A DNA stretch of 15,640 bases from SIG424 sp045546695 (GTDB lineage Bacteria; Bacillota; Clostridia; UBA1212; UBA1255): contig JAZQDE010000020.1 in assembly GCA_045546695.1 (NCBI GenBank), positions 1 to 15,640 of the forward strand, read 5' to 3'. The position numbers were made by a program, and so were the translations under genes. Shown here one piece after another: positions 7,756-14,934 of this stretch (position 1 is the first letter of the stretch; every line of letters begins with the position of its first letter). The notes beneath the pieces were generated by a model. That model had not been told where the DNA came from and made no database searches. It worked only from the letters and a program-made list of their open reading frames with translations.

Positions 7756-8208
7756 TTACAATTTTTGCATTACTTCTTCTTTATGCAAGGTTAAAGAATA
7801 AATTTTACCCAAGTTGTCAAGAATAAACGATTTTCCATGATTCACAGGTGGGAGAATCTCTTCCTCGAATGCCCTGTCAAAATATGGTCGCAATTCTTCT
7901 TCCGTATATTCCTCATATTCTACTTGAGCAGTCATAAATTGTTTCCCTTGAAAAGTTTGCTTTCTAGACATTACAACAATCCTTCCCTGGATATCGCTTT
8001 CGTAGTGGGTTGGATAATCTGTAATATTTTCAAAATCACCTATGAAATAGTAATAATTAACGTAGTAAACCTCACCATAATTGGATTTTTGCAAATCAAT
8101 CCCACATAAAAGATCGTGTCCAGTCAAATAAAACACATTTCTTTGTTTTTTGAATCCTCGTGCTATAAATTCGTTTTTGCAAAACTCCCTAAATTGTTTT
8201 TTATCCAT
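7756..8208 (-). CDS. DUF4304-like protein, probable immunity protein
   Basis: A 150-residue soluble protein starting MDKKQFREFCKNEF. The N-terminal pattern GFKKQRNVFYLTGHDLLCGI followed by DLQKSNYGEVYYVNYYYFIG matches my recollection of DUF4304: a helix, then GFKK(x)nFYr, then an inLQkS strand. The C-terminal part is acidic (EYEEYTEEELRPYFDRAFEEE), which suits a nuclease inhibitor. It starts only nine bases after the stop of the nuclease-like toxin tail upstream, with a GAGG site overlapping that stop. From this position I infer that it neutralises that toxin. The biochemical role of DUF4304 proteins is not established from sequence alone. The gene itself is intact and has a good start. Confidence 0.78.
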   Translation of the reverse strand: MDKKQFREFCKNEFIARGFKKQRNVFYLTGHDLLCGIDLQKSNYGEVYYVNYYYFIGDFENITDYPTHYESDIQGRIVVMSRKQTFQGKQFMTAQVEYEEYTEEELRPYFDRAFEEEILPPVNHGKSFILDNLGKIYSLTLHKEEVMQKL

Positions 8209-8217
8209 ATATCAACC

Positions 8218-8508
8218 TCAATATAACTCTAATCTCAAGTTAAAACCTCCGCCTAGAGCTTTATTATATTTTTGTAACTGGCGAATGCCACTTCTAACTC
8301 CTCTGGGATTCATAGGCTTCAACTCGTAAATCGTTCGTGTGTTGAAATCAATATAGTCTGGGCGAATACCATTTATCCTACGATACTCTTTTCCTATGCT
8401 AGAAAAATTATCCGTTGCTTTATATCCTGCATGAATTTTTCGCCCCGCACTTGCTGTTGATTTTGTAAAGCCACTACTCCTATCAAGAGTTTTTACTTTA
8501 TCGGAGCG
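8218..8508 (-). pseudogene. Orphan polymorphic-toxin C-terminus, PD-(D/E)xK nuclease-like
   Basis: This frame opens after a TGA at 8511-8509 and codes for 96 residues to a TGA at 8220-8218. It begins RSDKVKTLDRSSGF and contains GRKIHAGYKATDNFSSIGKE, then the core RPDYIDFNTRTIYELKP followed by RGVRSGIRQLQKYNKALGGG and LRLELY at the end. The Asp in RPD, the ELK ten residues later and the downstream Gln-rich helix form a PD-(D/E)xK restriction-endonuclease-like signature, and the sequence closely resembles toxin tips of polymorphic toxins (Tox-REase class). It has no ATG or GTG in frame at its beginning, no ribosome binding site, and overlaps the 3' end of the preceding gene by 16 bases. It is therefore a detached C-terminal module, not a normal gene. 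The immunity-like gene follows at once. Confidence 0.75.
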
Positions 8509-8840
8509 TCATCCGTAGTGATGCGTTCAAACCTTATTACTGCATATTCAATTAGATTAATCAATAATAATGATATGGCATCTATTATAATAAACAAAAC
8601 AAACATTTGTATCATATATTTTCGATGAAAAAAGGTGTTGACCTCAGTCAGTAAAAAAGCTATTCCTAATACAATAAGATTATCAACTACAGTAAAAATT
8701 CTTGTAAGTATTTTGTGTTTCTTATGTACCTTTATTGATTTGCTACATTTTTTGCATGTAAAAGTAACATTAAAGATTTCTTTTCGCGGAAAAACGCTTT
8801 TTATTAAAAAAACAAAAAAATTTGGTTTGTGCTTGCACAT
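8493..8840 (-). CDS. Small membrane protein with a Cys/His N-terminal cluster
   Basis: A 115-residue protein with an excellent AGGAGG site (8847-8852) seven bases upstream of its ATG, so it is very probably expressed. The N-terminus carries C2 and H4, and later C29 and C32 (CKKC), a possible zinc-ribbon ligand set, followed by a lysine-rich stretch. Two hydrophobic segments lie at about 48-66 and 77-97. The protein ends ITTDDAPIK, overlapping the start of the toxin tail in another frame. I do not recognise the family. In its setting it could be the immunity gene of a lost upstream toxin, or a leftover small membrane protein. Confidence 0.65.
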   Translation of the reverse strand: MCKHKPNFFVFLIKSVFPRKEIFNVTFTCKKCSKSIKVHKKHKILTRIFTVVDNLIVLGIAFLLTEVNTFFHRKYMIQMFVLFIIIDAISLLLINLIEYAVIRFERITTDDAPIK

Positions 8841-8843
8841 TTT

Positions 8844-9126
8844 CTACCTCCTACGATTTCCATAACAATACGCTATATATTCATCATTTATTCCGTTTGA
8901 TTGAATTTGTACTATTTCACCATTCATAAAATAATATGATCATCTCTTTTTGTATAAGTTTGTAGATATTAAAATGCTGTAATTTATATTCGTCAATACT
9001 TTTTTTAACGATATATTCTATGCTTGTTTTGTTTTGTAAAATTGCCGAATTATTTTTATTAAACATTATATCCTTAGTTTTTATGCGGGTTTCAAGCACC
9101 TTAGTGAAGAGTTCATAAAAATTCGG
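8844..9126 (-). pseudogene. Broken gene of unknown function (truncated and frame-shifted)
   Basis: On the minus strand an open frame runs from 9126 without a credible start (PNFYELFTKVLETRIK, then KTKDIMFNKNNSAILQNKTS and SIDEYKLQHFNIYKLIQKE) to a TGA at 8919-8917. A neighbouring frame takes over at 8927 as MNGEIVQIQSNGINDEYIAY and ends CYGNRRR at 8844-8846, with its last codons forming the ribosome binding site of the next gene. The composition and smooth join suggest one former protein of at least 90 residues that lost its start and suffered a frameshift. A GTG at 9099 could start a 60-residue product, but there is no ribosome binding site before it. I see no recognisable family. It may be another immunity-gene remnant. 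Confidence 0.45.
8968..8996 (-). promoter_or_regulatory. Candidate promoter inside the broken gene
   Basis: On the minus strand, TTGACG (8996-8991) and TTTAAT (8973-8968) are separated by 17 bases. Each matches consensus at five of six positions. It would drive the small membrane protein and the toxin/immunity modules downstream. The region is AT-rich, so chance matches are likely, but it is the best candidate between the rpmB terminator and these genes. Confidence 0.35.
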
Positions 9127-9150
9127 TTAAAAAAACGGGATTATCAAAAC

Positions 9151-9183
9151 AAAGAAGCGTGTATCTTCTGATACACGCTTCTT
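9151..9183 (-). terminator. Terminator after rpmB
   Basis: A perfect 13-base-pair stem (9152-9164 with 9171-9183) and six-base loop. Read on the minus strand it is followed by a T-rich run (TGTTTTGAT), whereas the plus strand lacks one, so it belongs to rpmB, whose stop is 25 bases before it. It isolates the island genes downstream from rpmB transcription. Confidence 0.8.
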
Positions 9184-9208
9184 GTCATTCATCATGTGAA
9201 AATAAAGG

Positions 9209-9409
9209 TCAAATAGCTCTTGTTACTTTGCCGGATCTTAGACAGGAAGTACATACATGAGCATAGCGAGGAGTCCCGTTTACAACGATTTTTACCTTCC
9301 TGACATTTGGCTTCCAATTTCTCTTTGCACGTCTACTTACCTGTGAACGGGTAATGCTGATGTGGCGACCAAACATCATATCTTTTGAACAAAATTCACA
9401 TCTTGCCAT
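9209..9409 (-). CDS. rpmB: 50S ribosomal protein L28
   Basis: A 66-residue basic protein of the large ribosomal subunit. MARCEFCSKDMMFGRHIS and the C-terminal HVCTSCLRSGKV are typical of the bacterial L28 family. C4, C7, C53 and C56 form the two CxxC pairs of the zinc-binding version of L28; zinc-free paralogues lack them. AAGGAGG ahead of the ATG is well spaced. The gene stands alone, with its own promoter and terminator, between the toxin island and the Pho-associated operon. Confidence 0.97.
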   Translation of the reverse strand: MARCEFCSKDMMFGRHISITRSQVSRRAKRNWKPNVRKVKIVVNGTPRYAHVCTSCLRSGKVTRAI

Positions 9410-9449
9410 TTAAACACACCTCCTTGGATTCTAATAAACAGCATTGGCC

Positions 9450-9478
9450 ATTTTATCATATGCTTTTGCAAAGTGCAA
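9450..9478 (-). promoter_or_regulatory. rpmB promoter
   Basis: On the minus strand, TTGCAC (9478-9473) and TAAAAT (9455-9450) have exact 17-base spacing. Transcription would start near 9443, giving a leader of about 34 bases. An inverted repeat (AAAGTG-CAAT-CACTTT, 9470-9485) covers the -35 box. No terminator is evident between the upstream glycosidase gene and this promoter. Confidence 0.6.
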
Positions 9479-9513
9479 TCACTTTTTTTAAGTTTTTAAA
9501 ATATATTATGAAT

Positions 9514-10782
9514 TCAGCAGTGCGCCCACTCATTTATTTCACGTGAAAAGACCTCTACCGCCTCACTGTCGAACAAATCCGGCAGCAGAGAAACGCACGG
9601 ATAGCCCCCGGGCAGGCTGAGAAGCATCTTTGTGTGCTCAAGAAAATCTTCTTTGCGCGGGATTGGCGTGTTCGTGCCAAGGTGGTCGAGGTTAAGAATC
9701 TTGTCAGGCGAAGAATAGCGGCACACCTTGTAGTGCTCCATCGTTACACCGCGCCACTTGCCCTCGGGGTCAAAACCAACATCATTAATCCTGACAGTAT
9801 CACAATATCTGGAAACGAAAATATCAGGCACGTGTGCCTCAACCTCAACAGTAGGATCAATACGCTTTATAATTCCATAAATCATTTTAAGAAGCGCCTT
9901 CATATCGCCCTTCGCGCCGTACGAAATGTCAAGCTTAAGCTTGCGGAAGCCCATAGAAATATAATATGTGAAAATCTCTGTGTAATACTTTTCAAGAACA
10001 GGATCCGGCCTGATAAATGTCCAGTTAAGACCTGACTCTGAATTCTTCTGCCACACGTCGCCAATCAGCTCAGGATGTTTCTTTGCAAGCTCGCAATCAG
10101 GTGTAAAAGTAAAAGGCGCAAACCATAATCCGGGAATAAAGCCACTGTCCGTTATGTCTTTTACAAGCCTCTCCATATGTGGGAACTTTTCACGGTCAAT
10201 TTGCCAGTTACCGTAAATGCGTCTGCCATTATCTGTATACTGCGTATCCCAGCCATCATCAATCGTAAGCTTGCCCACAGGCAAATTCATGCTTCCGACA
10301 CGCTTCATATAATCGTAAACGAACTGCTCGTTAAGGCACGCCTGCATATTGCCAAGACCATTCTGTACAGCCGCCCTTTTCTGGTCAACCCAGGTACAAT
10401 ACTCAAGCCCGCTCCAGAACTCTTCAACAGGATTCTTTTCAAAACCGGCAAGAATAATGTCACTGTATTTATTCCATTCTGCAAAAGAGTCGCACGACTC
10501 GTTATAATAAAGCTCCTGGCCGGGTTTACATTTTATGGCAAGAGTGCCTCTGCCGTCATATGAAAACTCTCCGCCCGATTCATTCAGAAAGCCAAAAAAA
10601 CCGCTACCGGTCAGCACGACGGGAGAGCCGGACGTGCTGGAACACGTTATGTTAAAAGGATCATATGAAAATGGCTCGTACTTGTAATAAGCATTTGCTC
10701 CCCACCTGTTATAAAAAGGCAAATATAGCGGAGGTAGAACCGAAAACTCAAAAACACTTTCTTTTTCACACCTTGCAATCAT
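9514..10782 (-). CDS. Compact GH36/clan GH-D-like glycosidase
   Basis: A 422-residue predicted cytoplasmic glycoside hydrolase without a signal peptide. A short beta-rich N-terminal part (to about 120) precedes a (beta/alpha)8 barrel. KLTIDDGWD at 171-179, GNWQIDREKFP at 191-201 and GLWFAPF at 218-224 follow the order seen in alpha-galactosidase-type clan GH-D enzymes. KLKLDIS (281-287) matches the KxD nucleophile strand, making D285 the likely nucleophile. D334 in RIND is a candidate acid/base. The protein is much shorter than typical GH36 enzymes of about 700 residues, mainly because the N-terminal domain is reduced. The substrate, perhaps an alpha-galactoside, is not certain. Its ATG overlaps the kinase stop (ATGA), with GAGGG just upstream, so it is translationally coupled to the sensor kinase, which is unusual for a sugar hydrolase. 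Confidence 0.75.
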   Translation of the reverse strand: MIARCEKESVFEFSVLPPLYLPFYNRWGANAYYKYEPFSYDPFNITCSSTSGSPVVLTGSGFFGFLNESGGEFSYDGRGTLAIKCKPGQELYYNESCDSFAEWNKYSDIILAGFEKNPVEEFWSGLEYCTWVDQKRAAVQNGLGNMQACLNEQFVYDYMKRVGSMNLPVGKLTIDDGWDTQYTDNGRRIYGNWQIDREKFPHMERLVKDITDSGFIPGLWFAPFTFTPDCELAKKHPELIGDVWQKNSESGLNWTFIRPDPVLEKYYTEIFTYYISMGFRKLKLDISYGAKGDMKALLKMIYGIIKRIDPTVEVEAHVPDIFVSRYCDTVRINDVGFDPEGKWRGVTMEHYKVCRYSSPDKILNLDHLGTNTPIPRKEDFLEHTKMLLSLPGGYPCVSLLPDLFDSEAVEVFSREINEWAHC

Positions 10783-12446
10783 ACAAGACCCTCACTTTGG
10801 AATTTTATGGTAATCGTCGTGCCCTCGCCGACTTTACTGTCAAGAGATATAGCGCCGCCGTGGTACGCCACAGCATGTTTTACGATAGAAAGACCGAGAC
10901 CGGTGCCACCCGTTTCTTTGGAGTGGCTCTTATCAACGCGGTAAAAACGCTCGTAAATGCGCGGCTGGTGCTCCGCCGGAATTCCCATACCTGTATCACT
11001 TACACAAAGAACGATTGTTTTGTCCTCTTTTTTGATGGAAATATTCACCTTGCCGCCTGTTTTGTTGTATCTTATCGCATTGTCGCAAAGATTGTAAATA
11101 ATTTCATTAAGATAGCGGTGCACACCCTTCATCTCGCAAGATTCGCCGGTCAGAGTAATCTCTACCTGCTTATTCGCGGCTGCCATAGCAAGAGTATCAA
11201 TAACCTCGCCTGCCACTTTATACAAGTCCACAGTCTCTGCGGGCATTTCACTTTGCTCGTCGAGCTGCGAAAGACGTATAATATCATTTATCAGAGACAC
11301 CAGACGCGACGCTTCTTTTTTGATGTTGCCGACAAAACGTCCTGTATCCTCCGGCTTGACAAGACCAGTCTCCAGAAGCTCTGCACTGCCAATTATTGAC
11401 TGCAAAGGTGTCTTGAGCTCATGGGAAACATTGGCAGTAAATTCGCGTCTGTTACGCTCGGCAAACGCCTTGTCGGTAATATCAAAAGCAAGAATAACTG
11501 CGCCGAGAGGCTTTTCATCAGCCTCAATCGGATTGATGTTGAACTGGTAATGTCTGCCATCCCGTGTCTGTGTAAACTCACTTCGTTTTGCATCTGAAAG
11601 AGCCCTCCAGACAGCTTTGTTCATTGAATCGGTCCTGTCAATCAGCAGAAAATCTTTAACAGTTGACTCATCTGAAAGACCGAAAATTTTCCTTGCAGCC
11701 TTGTTCATACTAAGCACCATTCCGTGCTCGTCAAGCAGTACAAGGCCCTCGTTCATCGACAACGTAATCTGCTCAAACTCGTCTGATTTGCGGTTAAGCT
11801 CATCCATCTGAGACTTGATTTGCTTATGCTGAACGTGGAGACGCGTCAGAATCGGATTTAACTCCTCAAAAGTCTTTATCTGCACAGGGTTGTCCAGATC
11901 GAGATTCATAAGAGGCTCAGTGACACTTTTTGACATTCTATACGATATAAACAAGGCGACCGTCGCCGTTATCAGCAGAACAATACACAGCACCGGAATC
12001 ATAACGAGAATAAGCGCGCCGGGCGTCAACTGGCTTATAGAAACGCGGAGAACGTTACCATCTTCTAACAGCACTGCCTCGTAAAAAGTTTTTTTCGTCA
12101 TCGTTAATGAATTCCTCGAGCTGCTGCCGTTTCCGGACGCAAGAGCCTCTATAATCTCTTCCCTGTCTGCATGATTGCCCATTTGCGTAACGTCAGCCTG
12201 CGTGTCGTAAAGCACCGTGCCGTCGGGGCTTACTACCGAAAAACGGAAGACTGTCGAATCATATTTTTCAAAGTACTCAATGCCGACGTCGTTTACTGTG
12301 TCTGCCACGAGCGCAAGTTCACTTTTGAGCTGGTTAATCTGCATTTCGTTGAAATAATGATATAAAAAGCTTGTTGCGATACTAAGACTCGCAACAAGCA
12401 CTGTAATTGCAACTATTATGATAGAAGTGAAAATCCTTTTTCTCAT
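10779..12446 (-). CDS. phoR: PhoR-like sensor histidine kinase
   Basis: A 555-residue membrane sensor kinase. TM1 is at about 7-29, an extracytoplasmic sensing region at 33-143, TM2 at 144-167, a linker/HAMP-like stretch to about 215 and a PAS domain at about 222-330. The HisKA motif FTANVSHELKTP places the phosphorylated histidine at H342. The ATPase domain has an N-box (NEIIYNLCDNAIRYN, 447-461), G1 DTGMGI (484-489), F-box FYRVDKS and G2 GTGLGLSIVK (514-523). This order is that of the PhoR/ResE group. It starts four bases inside the regulator gene end (ATGA), and its own stop overlaps the glycosidase start. The phosphate role is inferred from the neighbouring symporter and the PhoP-type boxes. 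Confidence 0.9.
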   Translation of the reverse strand: MRKRIFTSIIIVAITVLVASLSIATSFLYHYFNEMQINQLKSELALVADTVNDVGIEYFEKYDSTVFRFSVVSPDGTVLYDTQADVTQMGNHADREEIIEALASGNGSSSRNSLTMTKKTFYEAVLLEDGNVLRVSISQLTPGALILVMIPVLCIVLLITATVALFISYRMSKSVTEPLMNLDLDNPVQIKTFEELNPILTRLHVQHKQIKSQMDELNRKSDEFEQITLSMNEGLVLLDEHGMVLSMNKAARKIFGLSDESTVKDFLLIDRTDSMNKAVWRALSDAKRSEFTQTRDGRHYQFNINPIEADEKPLGAVILAFDITDKAFAERNRREFTANVSHELKTPLQSIIGSAELLETGLVKPEDTGRFVGNIKKEASRLVSLINDIIRLSQLDEQSEMPAETVDLYKVAGEVIDTLAMAAANKQVEITLTGESCEMKGVHRYLNEIIYNLCDNAIRYNKTGGKVNISIKKEDKTIVLCVSDTGMGIPAEHQPRIYERFYRVDKSHSKETGGTGLGLSIVKHAVAYHGGAISLDSKVGEGTTITIKFQSEGLV

Positions 12447-13117
12447 TCGTGGCTCTCCATCCTGTATCCCACGCCGATGACCGTCCTTATGCGACTGCCC
12501 TCAGCTCCCAGTTTCTGGCGCAGCGTCTTTATATGCATGTCCACTGTACGCGTCTCGCCGACGTAATCCACTCCCCAGATATCACTCATGATTTTGTCAC
12601 GTGAAAAGACAATATTCGGATTTTTCATAAAAAGCCTCAGCATGTCAAATTCCTTGTGAGTAAGCTCAACCTTTTCACCGGCAGAATAGACAACGTGCTC
12701 ATTTTCTTTCAGAACAATATTTCCAAGCAGAATGTCGTCCGCCCTGCTGTTTGAGCCGCTACGGCGAAGGACTGCCTTTACGCGGGCAACCATTTCCATG
12801 ACGCCGAACGGCTTTACAAGATAATCGTCCGCGCCTGCGTTGAGACCGCTGATCTTGTCCATTTCTGTACCTTTGGCAGTAGCCATTATTACAGGAATAT
12901 CTCGATAAGCAGCGTCGGCTTTGAGCTTTTCAAGGACTTCTATGCCATCAAGTCCCGGCATCATGACGTCGAGGATAATCAGATCCGGACTCTGCGTTCT
13001 GAGTGCTTCGAGCATAGAAGCTCCGTCACAAAAACCACGCGCTTCAAAACCTGTTTGCTCTAAAGTATATACCTCTATGTCACGTATAGTATTATCGTCG
13101 TCAACACACCAGATCAT
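12443..13117 (-). CDS. phoB: PhoB/PhoP-like response regulator
   Basis: A 224-residue OmpR/PhoB-family regulator. The receiver domain has acidic residues D6-D8, the phosphoacceptor D50 in LIILDVMMPGLDG, T80 and K102. The C-terminal winged-helix domain includes the recognition region near FSRDKIMSDIWG and RTVDMHIKTLRQKLG. It should bind tandem direct repeats such as those at 14956-14995. AAGGAG seven bases upstream supports the ATG at 13117. The gene follows the symporter stop by only 34 bases, so it is probably co-transcribed; a TATAAT-like hexamer in the gap (13144-13139) might provide a secondary start, but no good -35 accompanies it. Confidence 0.92.
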   Translation of the reverse strand: MIWCVDDDNTIRDIEVYTLEQTGFEARGFCDGASMLEALRTQSPDLIILDVMMPGLDGIEVLEKLKADAAYRDIPVIMATAKGTEMDKISGLNAGADDYLVKPFGVMEMVARVKAVLRRSGSNSRADDILLGNIVLKENEHVVYSAGEKVELTHKEFDMLRLFMKNPNIVFSRDKIMSDIWGVDYVGETRTVDMHIKTLRQKLGAEGSRIRTVIGVGYRMESHE

Positions 13118-13151
13118 AGGCTTCTCCTTTCAGAGGCCATTATATCATATA

Positions 13152-14900
13152 TCACACGAAAGAAATGTATTTTTTGGTGTATTCTGTATATTTCTCTCTG
13201 TAAAAATCACTGTCGGTTCTTGTAACCTTCAAAGATTCATGGAGATTCATGTTCTGCTGCTTTGTATCGATAACGCAACCGGCAATATTTGAACAGTGGT
13301 CTGATACTCTTTCCATGTTCGTGATAAGGTCGCTCCATACGAAGCCAGCCTCTATGCCGCAGCCACCTTCGCGCAGACGGTCGATATGTCTTGAACGAAG
13401 AAGCTCTTTCATTCTGTCGATTACCTGCTCAAGAGGCTCAACGAGATTTGCCTGTTCGAGATTGCCTTCGATAAATGCGAGGTAAGACAAGTCTACAATC
13501 TCAATCGTTGCCTTTGCCAGGGATTCAATCTCAACCTTCGCACTGTCTGAAAATTCAATGCTCTTTTCACGCATTTCCTCTGCAGATTCGAGAATGTTTA
13601 CAGCATGGTCTGATATACGCTCAAAATCTCCGATTGCTTTAAGGAGCATTGATGCCGTAGCACCTTCTGTCTCATTTAACTGCTTCGTGCTGATTTTCAC
13701 AAGATAAGTGCCAATTATATCTTCAAAATGGTCTGTCTTGTCTTCGGCGTCGCGCACACTCTGCGCTTTTGCCTTATCGTATGAAGCAAGACACTCAATG
13801 CTTGTCTTAAGAGCATCCGTTGCTTCTTTTGCCATGTCAAAAGTGAGTTTGTGTGCACATTCAAGAGCGATAGAAGGTGTTGCAAGGAGTCTGCCGTCGA
13901 GTTCTGATGCTGTCTCGGGAGCTGCTGCATCGGGAACGAGCTTGTATGCAATCTTTTCAAGAAGACCTGACATAGGAAGGAGAATCAGGGTACATACTAC
14001 GTTGAAGATTGAATGTGCAATGGCGATGCCCGCAAAGCTTGCCGATTCGTTGAAAAGTGCCGGCGCTACGACGATATTTATTATCCAGAAAGCACACAGA
14101 CATACGACTGTACCGATTATATTAAAGAGCAAATGAACAAGCGCTGCTCTTTTTGCATTCTTTGTAGTACCTACCGATGAGATAAGCGCTGTAACGCACG
14201 TACCGATGTTTTGTCCCATGATTATCGGAATTGCTGCTCCGTATGATACTGCGCCTGTAGCAGCGAGTGCCTGCAGAATACCTACAGAAGCTGAACTTGA
14301 CTGGATAATCGCTGTGAGAATCGCACCTGCGAGTACGCCAAGAAGAGGATTTTTGAACATGATGAACAATTCCTGGAAAGCCGGAATATCTTTAAGCCCG
14401 GAAACAGCTCCTGTCATCGTCTCCATGCCGAACATAAGCGTCGCAAATCCGAGCAACACTGTTCCGATGTCTTTTCTCTTTTCACTCTTTGAAAACATAT
14501 AAAGAACAATACCGAGGAGTGCCAGAACAGGCGTAAAAGAAGAAGGTTTGAGCAATTTAACGAATGTATTGCTGCCATCGATGCCACTTAAGCTGAGAAT
14601 CCACGCGGTAACGGTTGTTCCGATGTTCGCGCCCATGATTACGTGTATCGCCTGCTTGAGCGTCATAAGTTTTGAGTTTACAAAACCTACGACCATAACT
14701 GTTGTAGCAGATGAGCTCTGGATTACTGCCGTAACGCCAAGACCCGTAAGGAGTCCTGCAAATCTGCCTGTTGTCATTTTTCCAATCATCGACTCGAGTC
14801 TGTTGCCTGCACTTCTTTCCAGCGCAGCGCCCATGATATTCATACCGAATAAGAACAGACACAAGCCGCCTACCAGCGTTAAAACGTCAAATATGTTCAT
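13152..14900 (-). CDS. Na+/phosphate symporter with PhoU-like domain
   Basis: A 582-residue Na/Pi cotransporter of the NptA/PhoU-domain type. The membrane half (about 1-320) is an internal duplication, with the diagnostic QSSSAT at 61-66 and QSSSAS at 200-205, each followed by a GxNIGT element (90-95 and 229-234). The second half (about 340-565) is an all-helical PhoU-like region, for example IGDFERISDHAVNILESAEE and the mirrored ITNMERVSDHCSNIAG. It imports phosphate with sodium, and the PhoU part probably adjusts activity or signalling. AAGGAAGGG precedes the ATG. It heads the run symporter, regulator, kinase, glycosidase, with PhoP-type boxes in its promoter. Confidence 0.93.
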   Translation of the reverse strand: MNIFDVLTLVGGLCLFLFGMNIMGAALERSAGNRLESMIGKMTTGRFAGLLTGLGVTAVIQSSSATTVMVVGFVNSKLMTLKQAIHVIMGANIGTTVTAWILSLSGIDGSNTFVKLLKPSSFTPVLALLGIVLYMFSKSEKRKDIGTVLLGFATLMFGMETMTGAVSGLKDIPAFQELFIMFKNPLLGVLAGAILTAIIQSSSASVGILQALAATGAVSYGAAIPIIMGQNIGTCVTALISSVGTTKNAKRAALVHLLFNIIGTVVCLCAFWIINIVVAPALFNESASFAGIAIAHSIFNVVCTLILLPMSGLLEKIAYKLVPDAAAPETASELDGRLLATPSIALECAHKLTFDMAKEATDALKTSIECLASYDKAKAQSVRDAEDKTDHFEDIIGTYLVKISTKQLNETEGATASMLLKAIGDFERISDHAVNILESAEEMREKSIEFSDSAKVEIESLAKATIEIVDLSYLAFIEGNLEQANLVEPLEQVIDRMKELLRSRHIDRLREGGCGIEAGFVWSDLITNMERVSDHCSNIAGCVIDTKQQNMNLHESLKVTRTDSDFYREKYTEYTKKYISFV

Positions 14901-14934
14901 TAAATTACCCTTCCTTTGTATTACTTATCTACGT

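Noticed and set aside
7604..7801. Plus-strand small frame across the broken toxin-like region
   Set aside because: The protein-like sequence is on the minus strand; the plus frame has no start signal and no motif.
9470..9489. AAAGTG/CACTTT hairpin followed by T-run as a terminator
   Set aside because: The T-run is on the plus strand, where no gene ends; on the minus strand, where the glycosidase gene ends, there is no T-run. An operator or chance repeat is more likely.
10665..11399. Long plus-strand frame (244 codons) opposite the kinase and glycosidase
   Set aside because: It crosses two well-supported minus-strand genes, with no ribosome binding site or recognisable motif.
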